From Betaproteobacteria bacterium (GTDB lineage: Bacteria; Pseudomonadota; Gammaproteobacteria; Burkholderiales; Burkholderiaceae_C): a DNA stretch of 32,902 nucleotides. Position numbers and translations under genes: made by a program. The notes beneath the pieces were generated by a model. The model was not told the DNA's origin, made no database searches, and was given only the letters and a program-made list of their open reading frames with translations. The DNA is taken from the NCBI GenBank assembly GCA_013289985.1, contig JABCYW010000059.1, forward strand, positions 1-32,902. Reading direction: 5' to 3'. Each line of letters begins with the position of its first letter. The stretch's first letter is position 1. This document shows, piece after piece, positions 1 to 7,589 of this stretch.

Positions 1-931
1 AGCCGCGTGCCATGGCCCAGGTCGCCACGTCCTCGAGCGTGATCAGTTGCGCCTGTTGCTGCTCGACCTTGAAGCTCAGGTCCTGCCAGATCGGATCGAG
101 GGTTGTGGGCGTGAGCTCGATCTGCGCCGCAAGCGCAGCCTTGGCCTGCTGAGGTTCGGCCCGCGCGAAGGCCTCAGCCTGCATCAATGCGCTTAGCAAA
201 TGGCGAAACTCCTGCTGATGCTCCTGAACATAGTCGCTGAACCCGACCAACACATAACTTTGCTCATACGCGTCGGGCGCATGTAGCGAGACGACGGCAT
301 CGCCAAAGGCAAGTTCGGCCTCGTGCCGAATGGGCTGCCAGGCCGCGACACCGTCCACGAGCCCGTCGCGCAGCGACTCGATGAGCCGTGCGGGCGGCAA
401 TTCGACCAACTCGACGGACTGCGGTGCGATGCGGTTGCGCACCAGAAAAGCCCACAGAAAATATTCACCGCTGGTCCCGAGCGTGACGCCCACCTTGCGT
501 CCGCGCAGATCACCAGGATTGCGGACGCCGCGATCGACACGCCCCAGCACGACCAGTTCGTTTGACGAGTTGGCCACTGACGCGATGATGCTCAGCTTCG
601 CGCCCTTGAGCACCTCGACGACGACGGGCACGTCGGCGGCGACGGCCAGATCGGCTTGCCCCCGCAGCAGGTAGGCCAGCGCAGCCTTGCCATGGATCTG
701 GGGTATCAGGGAGGCCTCCAGTCCCTGGTCATGGAAGAAGCCTCGCGCCGATGCGAGATGGAGCAGTCCTGAGTGCGGGACGAGGGGCGTGGCGATGCGC
801 AGTTTCGACAGCTCCGAGGCAGGGTTCGCGCCGCGGCGGCCGCATCCGTACAGAGCCGCCAGCGGCACGATCACGCCTGCGCCGAGCATGGTGCGACGAC
901 GCATCGGAGCGGACAGGAGCGGAACGTTCAC
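1..931 (-). CDS. ABC transporter substrate-binding lipoprotein (NMT1/SsuA/TauA-like), C-terminus cut by window edge
   Basis: About 310 residues are visible and the C-terminus runs off the left edge. I read this frame directly from the minus strand. The N-terminus has an RRRTML stretch followed by a hydrophobic segment and a lipobox ending LYGC, so the protein is probably a Tat- or Sec-exported lipoprotein. The body has features of periplasmic binding proteins of the aliphatic sulfonate/nitrate/thiamine-precursor class: LRIATPLVPHSG near the mature start, then GRKVGVTLGTSGEY, then DGVAAWQPI. I start it at GTG 931 because GGGAGG lies five bases upstream. ATG 904 is the alternative, and would place the RRR motif right at the N-terminus. 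Its ligand cannot be told from sequence, and the expected permease and ATPase genes would lie outside the window. Confidence 0.75.
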   Translation of the reverse strand, partial: MNVPLLSAPMRRRTMLGAGVIVPLAALYGCGRRGANPASELSKLRIATPLVPHSGLLHLASARGFFHDQGLEASLIPQIHGKAALAYLLRGQADLAVAADVPVVVEVLKGAKLSIIASVANSSNELVVLGRVDRGVRNPGDLRGRKVGVTLGTSGEYFLWAFLVRNRIAPQSVELVELPPARLIESLRDGLVDGVAAWQPIRHEAELAFGDAVVSLHAPDAYEQSYVLVGFSDYVQEHQQEFRHLLSALMQAEAFARAEPQQAKAALAAQIELTPTTLDPIWQDLSFKVEQQQAQLITLEDVATWAMARG

Positions 932-1013
932 CTTGACCTCCCTCACCCACTTGCTTCAGTGATGGTGCGTCTCGGGGCAGAGTTAACGTTTTTTTCCTAC
1001 GCCCGAGCGGACA

Positions 1014-1042
1014 CAGCGTACAAGTCTGATCGTGGCTTGACA
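1014..1042 (-). promoter_or_regulatory. Candidate sigma-70 promoter for the substrate-binding protein gene
   Basis: On the minus strand TTGTCA (1042-1037) is followed after exactly 17 bases by TACGCT (1019-1014). These match five and three positions of the -35 and -10 consensus. The element lies about 80 bases before the GTG start at 931. The -35 hexamer sits inside a perfect palindrome, so a regulator bound there would block polymerase. Confidence 0.4.
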
Positions 1043-1048
1043 AGCCAC
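1032..1048. promoter_or_regulatory. 17-bp perfect palindrome, candidate operator
   Basis: GTGGCTTG-A-CAAGCCAC has eight-base arms around a single central base. It lies in the 281-base gap between the LysR gene and the substrate-binding protein gene and overlaps the candidate -35 box of the latter. The one-base centre makes a DNA-binding site more likely than an RNA hairpin. The binding protein is unknown; the adjacent LysR protein is one candidate. I see nothing else recognisable in 932-1212. Confidence 0.4.
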
Positions 1049-1212
1049 TTGCCCGAAGTGCTCGGAGATTTCGCGGTCGACCGAGCATGGCTTTGAGTAT
1101 AGGGGGCTGTCCTGGGCACACCTAGGTTTACCCCGGAATTCAAGGAAGAGGCGGATCTGGTCACACACGCTTGCGGCACCCATCGGATACCTCGGCTTGC
1201 GACCCGAACGCT

Positions 1213-2223
1213 TCAACCCCTTGCTTTCACCGCTCGGCGAGCTTCCGGACGTCGCCGGCGGGAAATTGCTTTCAGCCCCTTGGCCTCCGCCGCGGCCAGT
1301 TCCTTGGCACTGAGAACGTAGTCGGCGCTGCCTGCCAGCCGTTCGATGGCCAGGTCGATGAAGGCTCGGACGCGCGCGGGCTGCGCGCTCCGGCTCCCGT
1401 AGTAGACGTAGATGCCGATGTCATCGGTCACATGGGCGGTGAGCAACGGGACGAGGCGCCCCGCGCGGATATGCGCCGCGGCTGAAACCCCCGTCAGAAG
1501 CGCGACCACTTGGCCGGCCAATGCAGCTTCGACTTCCAATTCGGCGATGTTGGTCGACAGCGCCGGCGGTACGTCGCGGCTCACTATCTCGCCGTCAACC
1601 TTGAAGTACCACGGCAGCGCGCGCCCGGTTCCGCCGTGGCGGAAGACGCTGCATCGATGGAACACCAGCTCTTCCAGTGTTCGAGGGGCACCATGGGCAG
1701 CGAGGTAGGCCGGCGACGCGCAGGTGATGAGCTGCAATGGAAACAGTCTTCGGGCGATCAGCCCCTCCTCGGGCGCCCGCGCGATGCGAAAGCCCACGTC
1801 CACGCGGTCCGTCACCCAGTTGGCGCGCTTGTCGTCCAGATTGACGTCTGGCTGGACGGTGGGGTGAAGCCGGCCGAATTCCTCGAGCAGCGGCCAGAGC
1901 ACCGGCAGGAAGATCGAGCGGGGCCCGACGATGGACAACTGGCCGGCAATTTCATCCTTTGAAGTGCGTACCCGTTGCACAGCCCGCTCGAGCGCGGCCA
2001 GTACCGGCTGCGTGGCCTCCAGAAACTGCTGTCCTTCCTGCGTCAACGCGATATTGCGCGTCGTACGGTGCAGGAGGCGCACGCCAAGTTGCTCCTCGAG
2101 CTGAGCCAGCGCATGGCTCGCGGCCTGCGGTGTCACCCCCTGCGCCGCGGCGGCCCCCCGAAGGCTTCCGTGCTCGACGGCCTTCAGGAACGTTTCGATG
2201 GATCGCAACTGATTGACGGCCAT
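1213..2223 (-). CDS. LysR-family transcriptional regulator
   Basis: A 336-residue LysR-type regulator. Residues 1-60 form the winged helix-turn-helix (TFLKAVEHGSLRGAAAAQG, then ALAQLEEQLGVRLLHRTTRN), followed by the two-lobed effector-binding domain (RSIFLPVLWPL, DVGFRIARAPEEG, LITCASPAYLAAHG). I chose ATG 2223 (MAVNQLRS) because AAAGG precedes it at a suitable distance; an in-frame ATG at 2247 has no ribosome site. The C-terminus carries an unusual basic tail (ISRRRRPEARR). It diverges from the SDR remnant at 2347, an arrangement typical of LysR regulators that control a neighbouring short-chain dehydrogenase, so its original target may now be broken. Ligand unknown. Confidence 0.9.
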   Translation of the reverse strand: MAVNQLRSIETFLKAVEHGSLRGAAAAQGVTPQAASHALAQLEEQLGVRLLHRTTRNIALTQEGQQFLEATQPVLAALERAVQRVRTSKDEIAGQLSIVGPRSIFLPVLWPLLEEFGRLHPTVQPDVNLDDKRANWVTDRVDVGFRIARAPEEGLIARRLFPLQLITCASPAYLAAHGAPRTLEELVFHRCSVFRHGGTGRALPWYFKVDGEIVSRDVPPALSTNIAELEVEAALAGQVVALLTGVSAAAHIRAGRLVPLLTAHVTDDIGIYVYYGSRSAQPARVRAFIDLAIERLAGSADYVLSAKELAAAEAKGLKAISRRRRPEARRAVKARG

Positions 2224-2346
2224 GGCTTGCCTTTCGCGGAGATCCATTATTCAACGATATTTGCGAGTCCATCAAATCATTGAGGGCTACCCACTTGCTT
2301 ATGCCGTGCCTACCATGGACGCATTCCAATCCTTCGGGAGCATGTC

Positions 2347-2560
2347 ATGGGCACGAACATCGATGGCAAGGTCGTCGTCATCACCGGCGCGAGCAGCGGA
2401 CTGGGCGAAGCCACCGCGATGCACCTCGTTGCAGGCGTTCTACGAATCGACGGCGATTCCCGCGGACTCCTTTGCGCGCTGCGTCGCGTTCGCGATGAGC
2501 CAGCCGGACGACATGGACGTCAACCAGATCCTGTTCCGGCCCACCGGGCAGATCGCCTGA
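2347..2560 (+). pseudogene. Short-chain dehydrogenase/reductase remnant with internal deletion and frame change
   Basis: From ATG 2347 the frame encodes the start of a classical SDR: DGKVVVITGASSGLGEATAMHLV, containing the TGxxxGxG cofactor loop. Sense is lost at about 2435. From about 2428 to the stop at 2560 a different frame encodes a typical SDR C-terminus (QAFYESTAIPADSFARCV, then QPDDMDVNQILFRP). The central part, including the Ser and YxxxK catalytic residues, is missing. With a usual family length near 245 residues, roughly 170 codons have been lost, with a frame change at the join. The short open frame 2347-2607 is therefore not a functional enzyme. The upstream divergent LysR gene fits a former regulator-enzyme pair. 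Confidence 0.85.
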
Positions 2561-2639
2561 ACCTCACCTCCGTCGTCGGGCATGCCCATGGGTCATGGCC
2601 GATCTGAACCAACCTCTTCCAGAAACAAGGATCACTCTC

Positions 2640-3695
2640 ATGACCCAAGCGCCTCTCACCGCGGCCGCCGCGGCAACCGCGATCGCACTGTCTTCGAGCG
2701 CTGCCATTGCGGCGGACTACAAGAAGAATCCCTTCACCTTGGCCTACGACGGCGCGATCACCCAGAACATCCCGGGCCAGGTCAACATTCATCCCGTCGC
2801 ATACAAGCTCAACGGCTTGGACATCTCCGCCAACGTCTATACGCCGGCGAACTTCGATCCCGGCAAGACCTATCCCGCCGTGGTGGTGGCACACCCCAAC
2901 GGCGGGGTGAAGGAGCAGGTTGCGGGCCTCTATGCGCAAAGGCTTGCGCAGCAGGGCTACATCACGATCACGGCGGACGCGGCCTACCAGGGCGCGAGCG
3001 GTGGCTCGCCGCGAAATGTCGACAAACCCGCGAATCGCGTCGAGGATATCCACGGGATGGCGGATTTCATCTCGCAGTATCCGAGCGTGAATGCCGCGCG
3101 CCTGGGCTTGCTGGGCATCTGCGGAGGCGGTGGCTACTCGCTGAAGGCGGCGCAGACGGACAAGCGGTTCAAGTCCGTCGCCACCGTGAGCATGTTCAAC
3201 TCCGGCCGCGTTCGTCGCAACGGCTTCATGGACTCGCAACTCGCGACCGTTCAGGAGCGGTTGAAGCAAGCCTCTGATGCACGCGCCCAGGAGGCCGCTG
3301 GAGGAAAGATCGTGTACGCGAATGACGTTCAACTGAGCGACGAACAGATTGCCAGGTTGCCGTTCGAGATGTATCGGCAGGGGTTCGAGTACTACGGCAA
3401 GACCCACTTCCATCCGAATGCCAGCGCCAGGTTCACGCTGAGCAGTCTGCTCGACCTGATGAGCTTCGACGTCACGGACCAGATCGAGCTGATCGACCAA
3501 CCGCTGCTCATGATTGCGGGAACCCGGGCGGACAGTCTCTACATGTCCGAAGAAGCGTTCGCGAAGGCGATCGGCACCAAGGACAAGGAGTTGTTCAAGA
3601 TCGAAGGGGCGACCCATATCGAGACCTACTGGGTGCCCGGATATGTGGATGGCGCCATCGGAAAGCTGACCGCCTTCTACGCACGAACTCTTTGA
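2640..3695 (+). CDS. Secreted alpha/beta hydrolase with cysteine nucleophile (dienelactone-hydrolase-like)
   Basis: A 351-residue protein. Residues 1-25 are a signal peptide ending AAIA-A. The fold signature follows: AVVVAHPNGG for the oxyanion strand region, then LGICGGGGYS with the nucleophile elbow G-I-C-G-G placing Cys near residue 161, an acid candidate in AGTRAD (near 299) and histidine in GATHIE (near 327). Cysteine instead of serine at the elbow recalls dienelactone hydrolases, but the exported location and length differ from those cytosolic enzymes. ATG 2640 is chosen because AAGGA precedes it and it gives a clean signal peptide; 2595 is an upstream alternative. The gene follows the SDR remnant by 79 bases and ends 7 bases from the convergent kinase gene. 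Substrate unknown. Confidence 0.85.
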   Translation: MTQAPLTAAAAATAIALSSSAAIAADYKKNPFTLAYDGAITQNIPGQVNIHPVAYKLNGLDISANVYTPANFDPGKTYPAVVVAHPNGGVKEQVAGLYAQRLAQQGYITITADAAYQGASGGSPRNVDKPANRVEDIHGMADFISQYPSVNAARLGLLGICGGGGYSLKAAQTDKRFKSVATVSMFNSGRVRRNGFMDSQLATVQERLKQASDARAQEAAGGKIVYANDVQLSDEQIARLPFEMYRQGFEYYGKTHFHPNASARFTLSSLLDLMSFDVTDQIELIDQPLLMIAGTRADSLYMSEEAFAKAIGTKDKELFKIEGATHIETYWVPGYVDGAIGKLTAFYARTL

Positions 3696-3702
3696 GCCGA
3701 TC

Positions 3703-5094
3703 TCACGCGTCTCGAGCCGTCGTCAACCTCCGAATCGCCACCAACGGCAGCTTGGCCTGGAGCCGCGTTCCCGCGCCAGGCGCCGCGTGCACCTCGAACG
3801 ACCCGCCGATCGACTCCAGCCGCTCCCGCATGTTCCGCAGCCCGATCCCGCGCTTCGGATCCAGTTGCACCCGGTCCAGCTCGAACCCCTGCCCGTCATC
3901 GCTGATGTCCAGCGCCAGCCCATCGGCGGCAAAGGTCAGCGCCAACAAGACCTGCTGCGCCTGCGCATGCTTGCCCACGTTGGCCAGCGCCTCCTGCGTC
4001 ACCCGGAACAAGGCCGTCTTCACCTCCTCGGGCAGCGCGACGTCCTCGCCGACGACCCGCAGGTCGACCCGTGCGACCCCGGCGTCGTCGGCCTCGCGCG
4101 CCAGGAGCTCCAGCGCCGCGGGCAGTCCGAGCTCGTCAAGCATCGCCGGTCTCAATCGATGCGAGATGCGGCGCACCTCGTTGAGCGACTCCGTCAGGCC
4201 GCCGAGCGCGCGCTCGAGCGCCGGTGGCGACCCCCTGTCCTGCCGCTCCAGCTGCGCGATGGCGGACTCCACCAGCAGCTTGGCGGACACCATCGTCTGC
4301 GTCGCGCCGTCGTGCAGCTCGCGGGCCAGGTGGGCGCGCTCGTCCTCCTGGAATCGCACCACCTTGCGGGCCAGGAGCTGGAGCTTGGCGTCGGCGACGC
4401 GGTGCTCGCTGAGGTTGAGCCAGAGGCCGCTGAGGCTGATCAGCGCCACGCCGCCGCAGGCGATCGCGGCGATCCACAGCAGGGTCTGGCCGATGTTGGA
4501 CGAGGCCTGGGCATCCAGCTGCGCGGTGGCGGCGTCGATGTCGTCGCGGTACAGCCCGGTGCCCACCATCCAGCCCCAGCTCGGGATCTGGACGACGTAG
4601 CCCAGCTTGGGCGCCACCTGGCCGGTGGACGGGCGGCGCCACATGTAGTCGACGTAGCCGCCGCCGGCGCGGGCCCGGGCCAGCAGCGACTGGATCGTCG
4701 CGTTGCCGCGCGCATCGCGCATCTCCCACAGGTCCTGGCCCACCAGCTCGCGCTGGCGCGGATGCATCAGCACCCTGCCGTGCAGGTCGTAGACGAAGAA
4801 GTAGCCGTCGTCGCCGTAGTCCAGCGACTGCAGCAGCCGGATCGCCTCGGCCTGCGCGGCCCGCGGGTCGCCGCCGGCCTCGACCAGTGGCTTGACCATG
4901 CTCATGGCCAGTTGCACGTAGTTGCGCAGCTCGGCGCGCCGCGCGTCCACGTAGCCGCCCTCCACCAGCGCGTGCTCCCGCGTGGCGAGCTCGCGTTGCT
5001 GGAGCATCACCGCCGCCGCGATCAACGCCAGCGACAGCAGCAGCGGGATGGCCGCGACGAACAGGAGCTTGGCTTTGAGGCGCATGGCCCGCAT
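3703..5094 (-). CDS. Cache-domain sensor histidine kinase (MctS-like), NarL class
   Basis: A 463-residue membrane kinase. Helix one spans residues 10-31. A single Cache sensor domain follows (about 33-195, with DDGYFFVYDLHGRVLMHP and SWGWMVGTGLYRDD), helix two spans 203-227, then a HisKA_3 dimerisation helix carries the phospho-accepting His261 in ARELHDGATQ. The ATPase domain has QEALANVGKHA (N box), DISDDGQGF (G1) and GIGLRNMRERL (G2). It starts 24 bases after the symporter stop, in the same minus-strand run as the LuxR-type regulator (6930-7583). By analogy with rhizobial MctSR it probably senses a small organic acid outside the membrane and activates permease expression. The ligand is inferred from context only. 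Confidence 0.88.
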   Translation of the reverse strand: MRAMRLKAKLLFVAAIPLLLSLALIAAAVMLQQRELATREHALVEGGYVDARRAELRNYVQLAMSMVKPLVEAGGDPRAAQAEAIRLLQSLDYGDDGYFFVYDLHGRVLMHPRQRELVGQDLWEMRDARGNATIQSLLARARAGGGYVDYMWRRPSTGQVAPKLGYVVQIPSWGWMVGTGLYRDDIDAATAQLDAQASSNIGQTLLWIAAIACGGVALISLSGLWLNLSEHRVADAKLQLLARKVVRFQEDERAHLARELHDGATQTMVSAKLLVESAIAQLERQDRGSPPALERALGGLTESLNEVRRISHRLRPAMLDELGLPAALELLAREADDAGVARVDLRVVGEDVALPEEVKTALFRVTQEALANVGKHAQAQQVLLALTFAADGLALDISDDGQGFELDRVQLDPKRGIGLRNMRERLESIGGSFEVHAAPGAGTRLQAKLPLVAIRRLTTARDA

Positions 5095-5118
5095 TGTGAC
5101 CAGCGGCGCCCTCCTCTC

Positions 5119-6618
5119 CTACGCCTTGCTCGGCACGCCCGCGGTGGCCGGCGTGCGCAGGAACGCCTGCACGGCGACCGCGACGACGAAGTTCAGCACC
5201 AGGGCCAGCAGGCCGGTGTAGATCGTGTACTTGTCGCCGCCCACGATCAGCGAGTGGACGGGCTTGATGCCGTCGGCGTACGCGGTCCAGGTGCCGAACG
5301 CGATGCCCACGGCCCAGCCCGCGAGCAGCGCCGGCGCGCGCAGCCGCCTCGAGAACAGGCCGAACACCAGCGCCGGGAAGGTCTGCAGGATCCAGACGCC
5401 GCCCAGCAGCTGCAGGTCCAGCGCGAACTTCGTGGGCAGCAGCAGGATGCACAGCAGCGCGCCCACCTTGACGGCCAGCGAGGCCAGCTTGGCCACCTTC
5501 TCCTCCTGTGCCGGCGTGACCTGGGCGTTCACGTAGGGCTTCCAGAAGTTGCGGGTGAACAGGTTGGCCGCGCCGATCGACATCACGGCCGCAGGCACCA
5601 GCGCGCCGATGGCCACCGCCGAGAACGCGAAGCCGGCGAACCACGACGGGAACAGCGCGTTGAACAGCGCCGGCACGACGTCGTTGTTGGTCTTGACGCT
5701 CAGGTGCGCGGCGTAGGCCATGTAGCCCAGCAGCGCGATCAGGCCCAGGAGCACGGTGTAGGCCGGCAGGAAGATGGCGTTCTTGCGGATCGTGGCCGCG
5801 TCCTTGGCGGCGAAGATGCCGGTCAGCGTGTGCGGGTACATGAACGCCGCCATGGCCGAGCCGAGCGCCAGGGTCGCGAACGGCAGCAGCTGGCCCGGGT
5901 GCAGCGTCAGGCCCGTGGCGCCGCCCTTGAGCGCGAAGGCGTCGCGCGCCGAGGAGAAGACGGCCGGATAGCCGCCCACCTTCATGGGAACGATGACCAC
6001 CGCCGCGATGACCACGATGTAGATCATCAGGTCCTTCACGAACGCGATCAGCGCCGGCGCGCGCAGGCCCGCCGTGTAGGTGTACAGCGCCACGATGACG
6101 AACGCGGCCGCCAGCGGCAGCTCGCCGGTCAGGCCCAGCGCCTTGATCACCACCTCCATGCCCACCAGCTGCAGCGCGATGTAGGGCATGGTCGCGACGA
6201 TGCCGGTGAGCGCCACGGCGGTCTCCAGCGCGCGCGAGCCGTAGCGGCCGTAGACGACGTCGGCCGCGGTCACGTGGCCTTCGCGCTTGGCCTCCTTCCA
6301 CAGCTTGGGCATGATCACGAACACGATCGGGTAGACCAGGATCGTGTACGGGAGCGCGAAGAAGCCGTAGGCGCCCACCGCGTACACCAGCGCGGGGACG
6401 GCGATCACGGTGTAGGCCGTGTAGAAGTCGCCGCCCACCAGGAACCAGGTGATCCAGGTGCCGAAGTTGCGGCCGCCCAGGCCCCACTCGTCCAGGTGCG
6501 CGCCCTTGTGCGCGGCGCCCCCGCGCTGCCAGCGCGAGGCCAGGAAGCCGATGACGGTGACGAGGGCGAAGAAGAAGATGAAGACCGACAGCGCGGTCCA
6601 GTTGATGTCGCTGGTCAT
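5119..6618 (-). CDS. mctP: Sodium:solute symporter, monocarboxylate permease type (MctP-like)
   Basis: A 499-residue integral membrane protein of the SSS family with about 13 hydrophobic segments. Recognisable parts are the N-terminal helix SVFIFFFALVTVIGFL, then GLGGRNFGTWITWFLVGGDF, the conserved YGRYGSRALE loop, PHTLTGIFAAKDA and the C-terminal GLLALVLNFVVAVAVQAF. The GRNFGTWITWFL signature and the small DUF3311 partner immediately upstream are typical of the MctP/ActP branch, which carries pyruvate, lactate, acetate and similar acids. ATG 6618 is set by GGAGG ten bases upstream and lies 5 bases after the DUF3311 stop; a much longer upstream frame reads through DUF3311 and is not real. Substrate range is inferred from family. 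Confidence 0.88.
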   Translation of the reverse strand: MTSDINWTALSVFIFFFALVTVIGFLASRWQRGGAAHKGAHLDEWGLGGRNFGTWITWFLVGGDFYTAYTVIAVPALVYAVGAYGFFALPYTILVYPIVFVIMPKLWKEAKREGHVTAADVVYGRYGSRALETAVALTGIVATMPYIALQLVGMEVVIKALGLTGELPLAAAFVIVALYTYTAGLRAPALIAFVKDLMIYIVVIAAVVIVPMKVGGYPAVFSSARDAFALKGGATGLTLHPGQLLPFATLALGSAMAAFMYPHTLTGIFAAKDAATIRKNAIFLPAYTVLLGLIALLGYMAYAAHLSVKTNNDVVPALFNALFPSWFAGFAFSAVAIGALVPAAVMSIGAANLFTRNFWKPYVNAQVTPAQEEKVAKLASLAVKVGALLCILLLPTKFALDLQLLGGVWILQTFPALVFGLFSRRLRAPALLAGWAVGIAFGTWTAYADGIKPVHSLIVGGDKYTIYTGLLALVLNFVVAVAVQAFLRTPATAGVPSKA

Positions 6619-6623
6619 GGCCT

Positions 6624-6797
6624 TCAGTCCTCCGCCTTCCTGTTGCGGTTGACGAGCCAGATCAGGATCGACGTGACCGGCACCCACGCGAACATGTACC
6701 AGTAGAAGAACGGGAAGCCGGCGAACTCCGGGGTCTCGCTGTTGAACAGCGGAACGATCAGCAGGCCGATGAACGGCAGCAGCAACAGCAGGCGCAT
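6624..6797 (-). CDS. DUF3311 small membrane protein, symporter partner
   Basis: A 57-residue protein that is almost entirely two transmembrane helices (LLLLLPFIGLLIVPLF and FFYWYMFAWVPVTSILIWLV) with a short charged tail NRNRKAED. DUF3311 proteins are regularly encoded just before SSS-family permeases and probably help their assembly or function; the exact role is not established. ATG 6797 follows GGAG seven bases upstream. The stop is 5 bases from the permease start, so the two are almost certainly translated together. The 132 bases between this gene and the response regulator could hold a separate promoter, but I found no convincing one. Confidence 0.85.
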   Translation of the reverse strand: MRLLLLLPFIGLLIVPLFNSETPEFAGFPFFYWYMFAWVPVTSILIWLVNRNRKAED

Positions 6798-6929
6798 GTC
6801 TTGTCTCCGAGTGCGGCGGGGACACGGCCCCGCTCTGCCTTCAGTGTCGGGCGGCCGTCCCTGTCGGGCAACCGTCAAGTCGCGTACCCCGGGCTCGCGG
6901 CAACACGTACTGGATAACCCGGGAGCGCG

Positions 6930-7583
6930 TCAGCGTCCGGCGTGCTCCACCGCGTACTTGATCAGCTCGGCCTGCCCCGCCAGGTCGAGCTTGCGCTTGA
7001 TGTTCTGGCGATGGGCCTCCACCGTGCGCACGCTGAGATCCATCTCGCGCGCGATCTGCTTGCTCGCGAGCCCGCGTGCGAGCGCCGACAGGATCTCGCT
7101 TTCCCGCGACGACAGCAGCGGCCGCGGCGCCTGGTTGCGGAACAGGCGCTTCGAGACCGCGGGACTGAGGAACGTGCCGCCCCCGGCCACCGCCTCGATG
7201 GCGGCGATGATCTCGCTGGCCGGTGCATCCTTGAGCACGTAGCCGCGGGCGCCCGCCTGCATCGCGCGCTGCACGTATTCCGGGTTGTCGTACATGCTGA
7301 GCATCAGCACGAGCAAGCCGGGCTGGCGTGCCAGCAGCGCGCTCGTCAGGTCGATGCCGTTGAGGCCCTTCATGCCGACGTCCATCAGGATGAGCGACGG
7401 GTTCAAGGCCGCCAGCTGCGCGTGCGCCTCGTCCGCGTTGCTGGCCTCGCCCGCCACCTCGAATCCCGGCACGGCCTCGAGCCGCGCGCGCAGCCCGTCG
7501 CGCACGAGCGGGTGGTCGTCGACCAGCATCAGGCGGATCGCGGAGCGCCGTGGAGTATCGGAACCAGCCGGTGGGGAAACCAT
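6930..7583 (-). CDS. NarL/FixJ-family response regulator (MctR-like)
   Basis: A 217-residue two-domain regulator. The receiver domain (about 16-130) has the acidic pocket VDDHP, the phospho-acceptor Asp68 in LILMDVGM, the switch residue in LMLSMYD and the lysine in YVLKDAP. The C-terminal LuxR helix-turn-helix (about 150-215) reads LSSRESEILSALARGLASKQIA, then SVRTVEAHRQNIKRKL. Its stop lies 132 bases before DUF3311-mctP, and the NarL-class kinase lies just beyond the permease, so it is the obvious partner of that kinase. It begins 6 bases after the stop of the phosphoesterase gene, which suggests co-transcription with that gene. Confidence 0.88.
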   Translation of the reverse strand: MVSPPAGSDTPRRSAIRLMLVDDHPLVRDGLRARLEAVPGFEVAGEASNADEAHAQLAALNPSLILMDVGMKGLNGIDLTSALLARQPGLLVLMLSMYDNPEYVQRAMQAGARGYVLKDAPASEIIAAIEAVAGGGTFLSPAVSKRLFRNQAPRPLLSSRESEILSALARGLASKQIAREMDLSVRTVEAHRQNIKRKLDLAGQAELIKYAVEHAGR

Positions 7584-7589
7584 GCCGCA

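Noticed and set aside
729-1216. Short minus-strand frames in the gap before the substrate-binding protein
   Set aside because: No family resemblance or ribosome site; they overlap the promoter and palindrome.
3787-6705. 972-codon open frame opposite the kinase and symporter genes
   Set aside because: Composition is dominated by H, Q, R, G and A with no domain; it is an antisense shadow of GC-rich codons, and both minus-strand genes beneath are convincing.
6850-6878. TTGACG upstream of the DUF3311 gene as a -35 box
   Set aside because: No acceptable -10 hexamer at 16-18 bases downstream.
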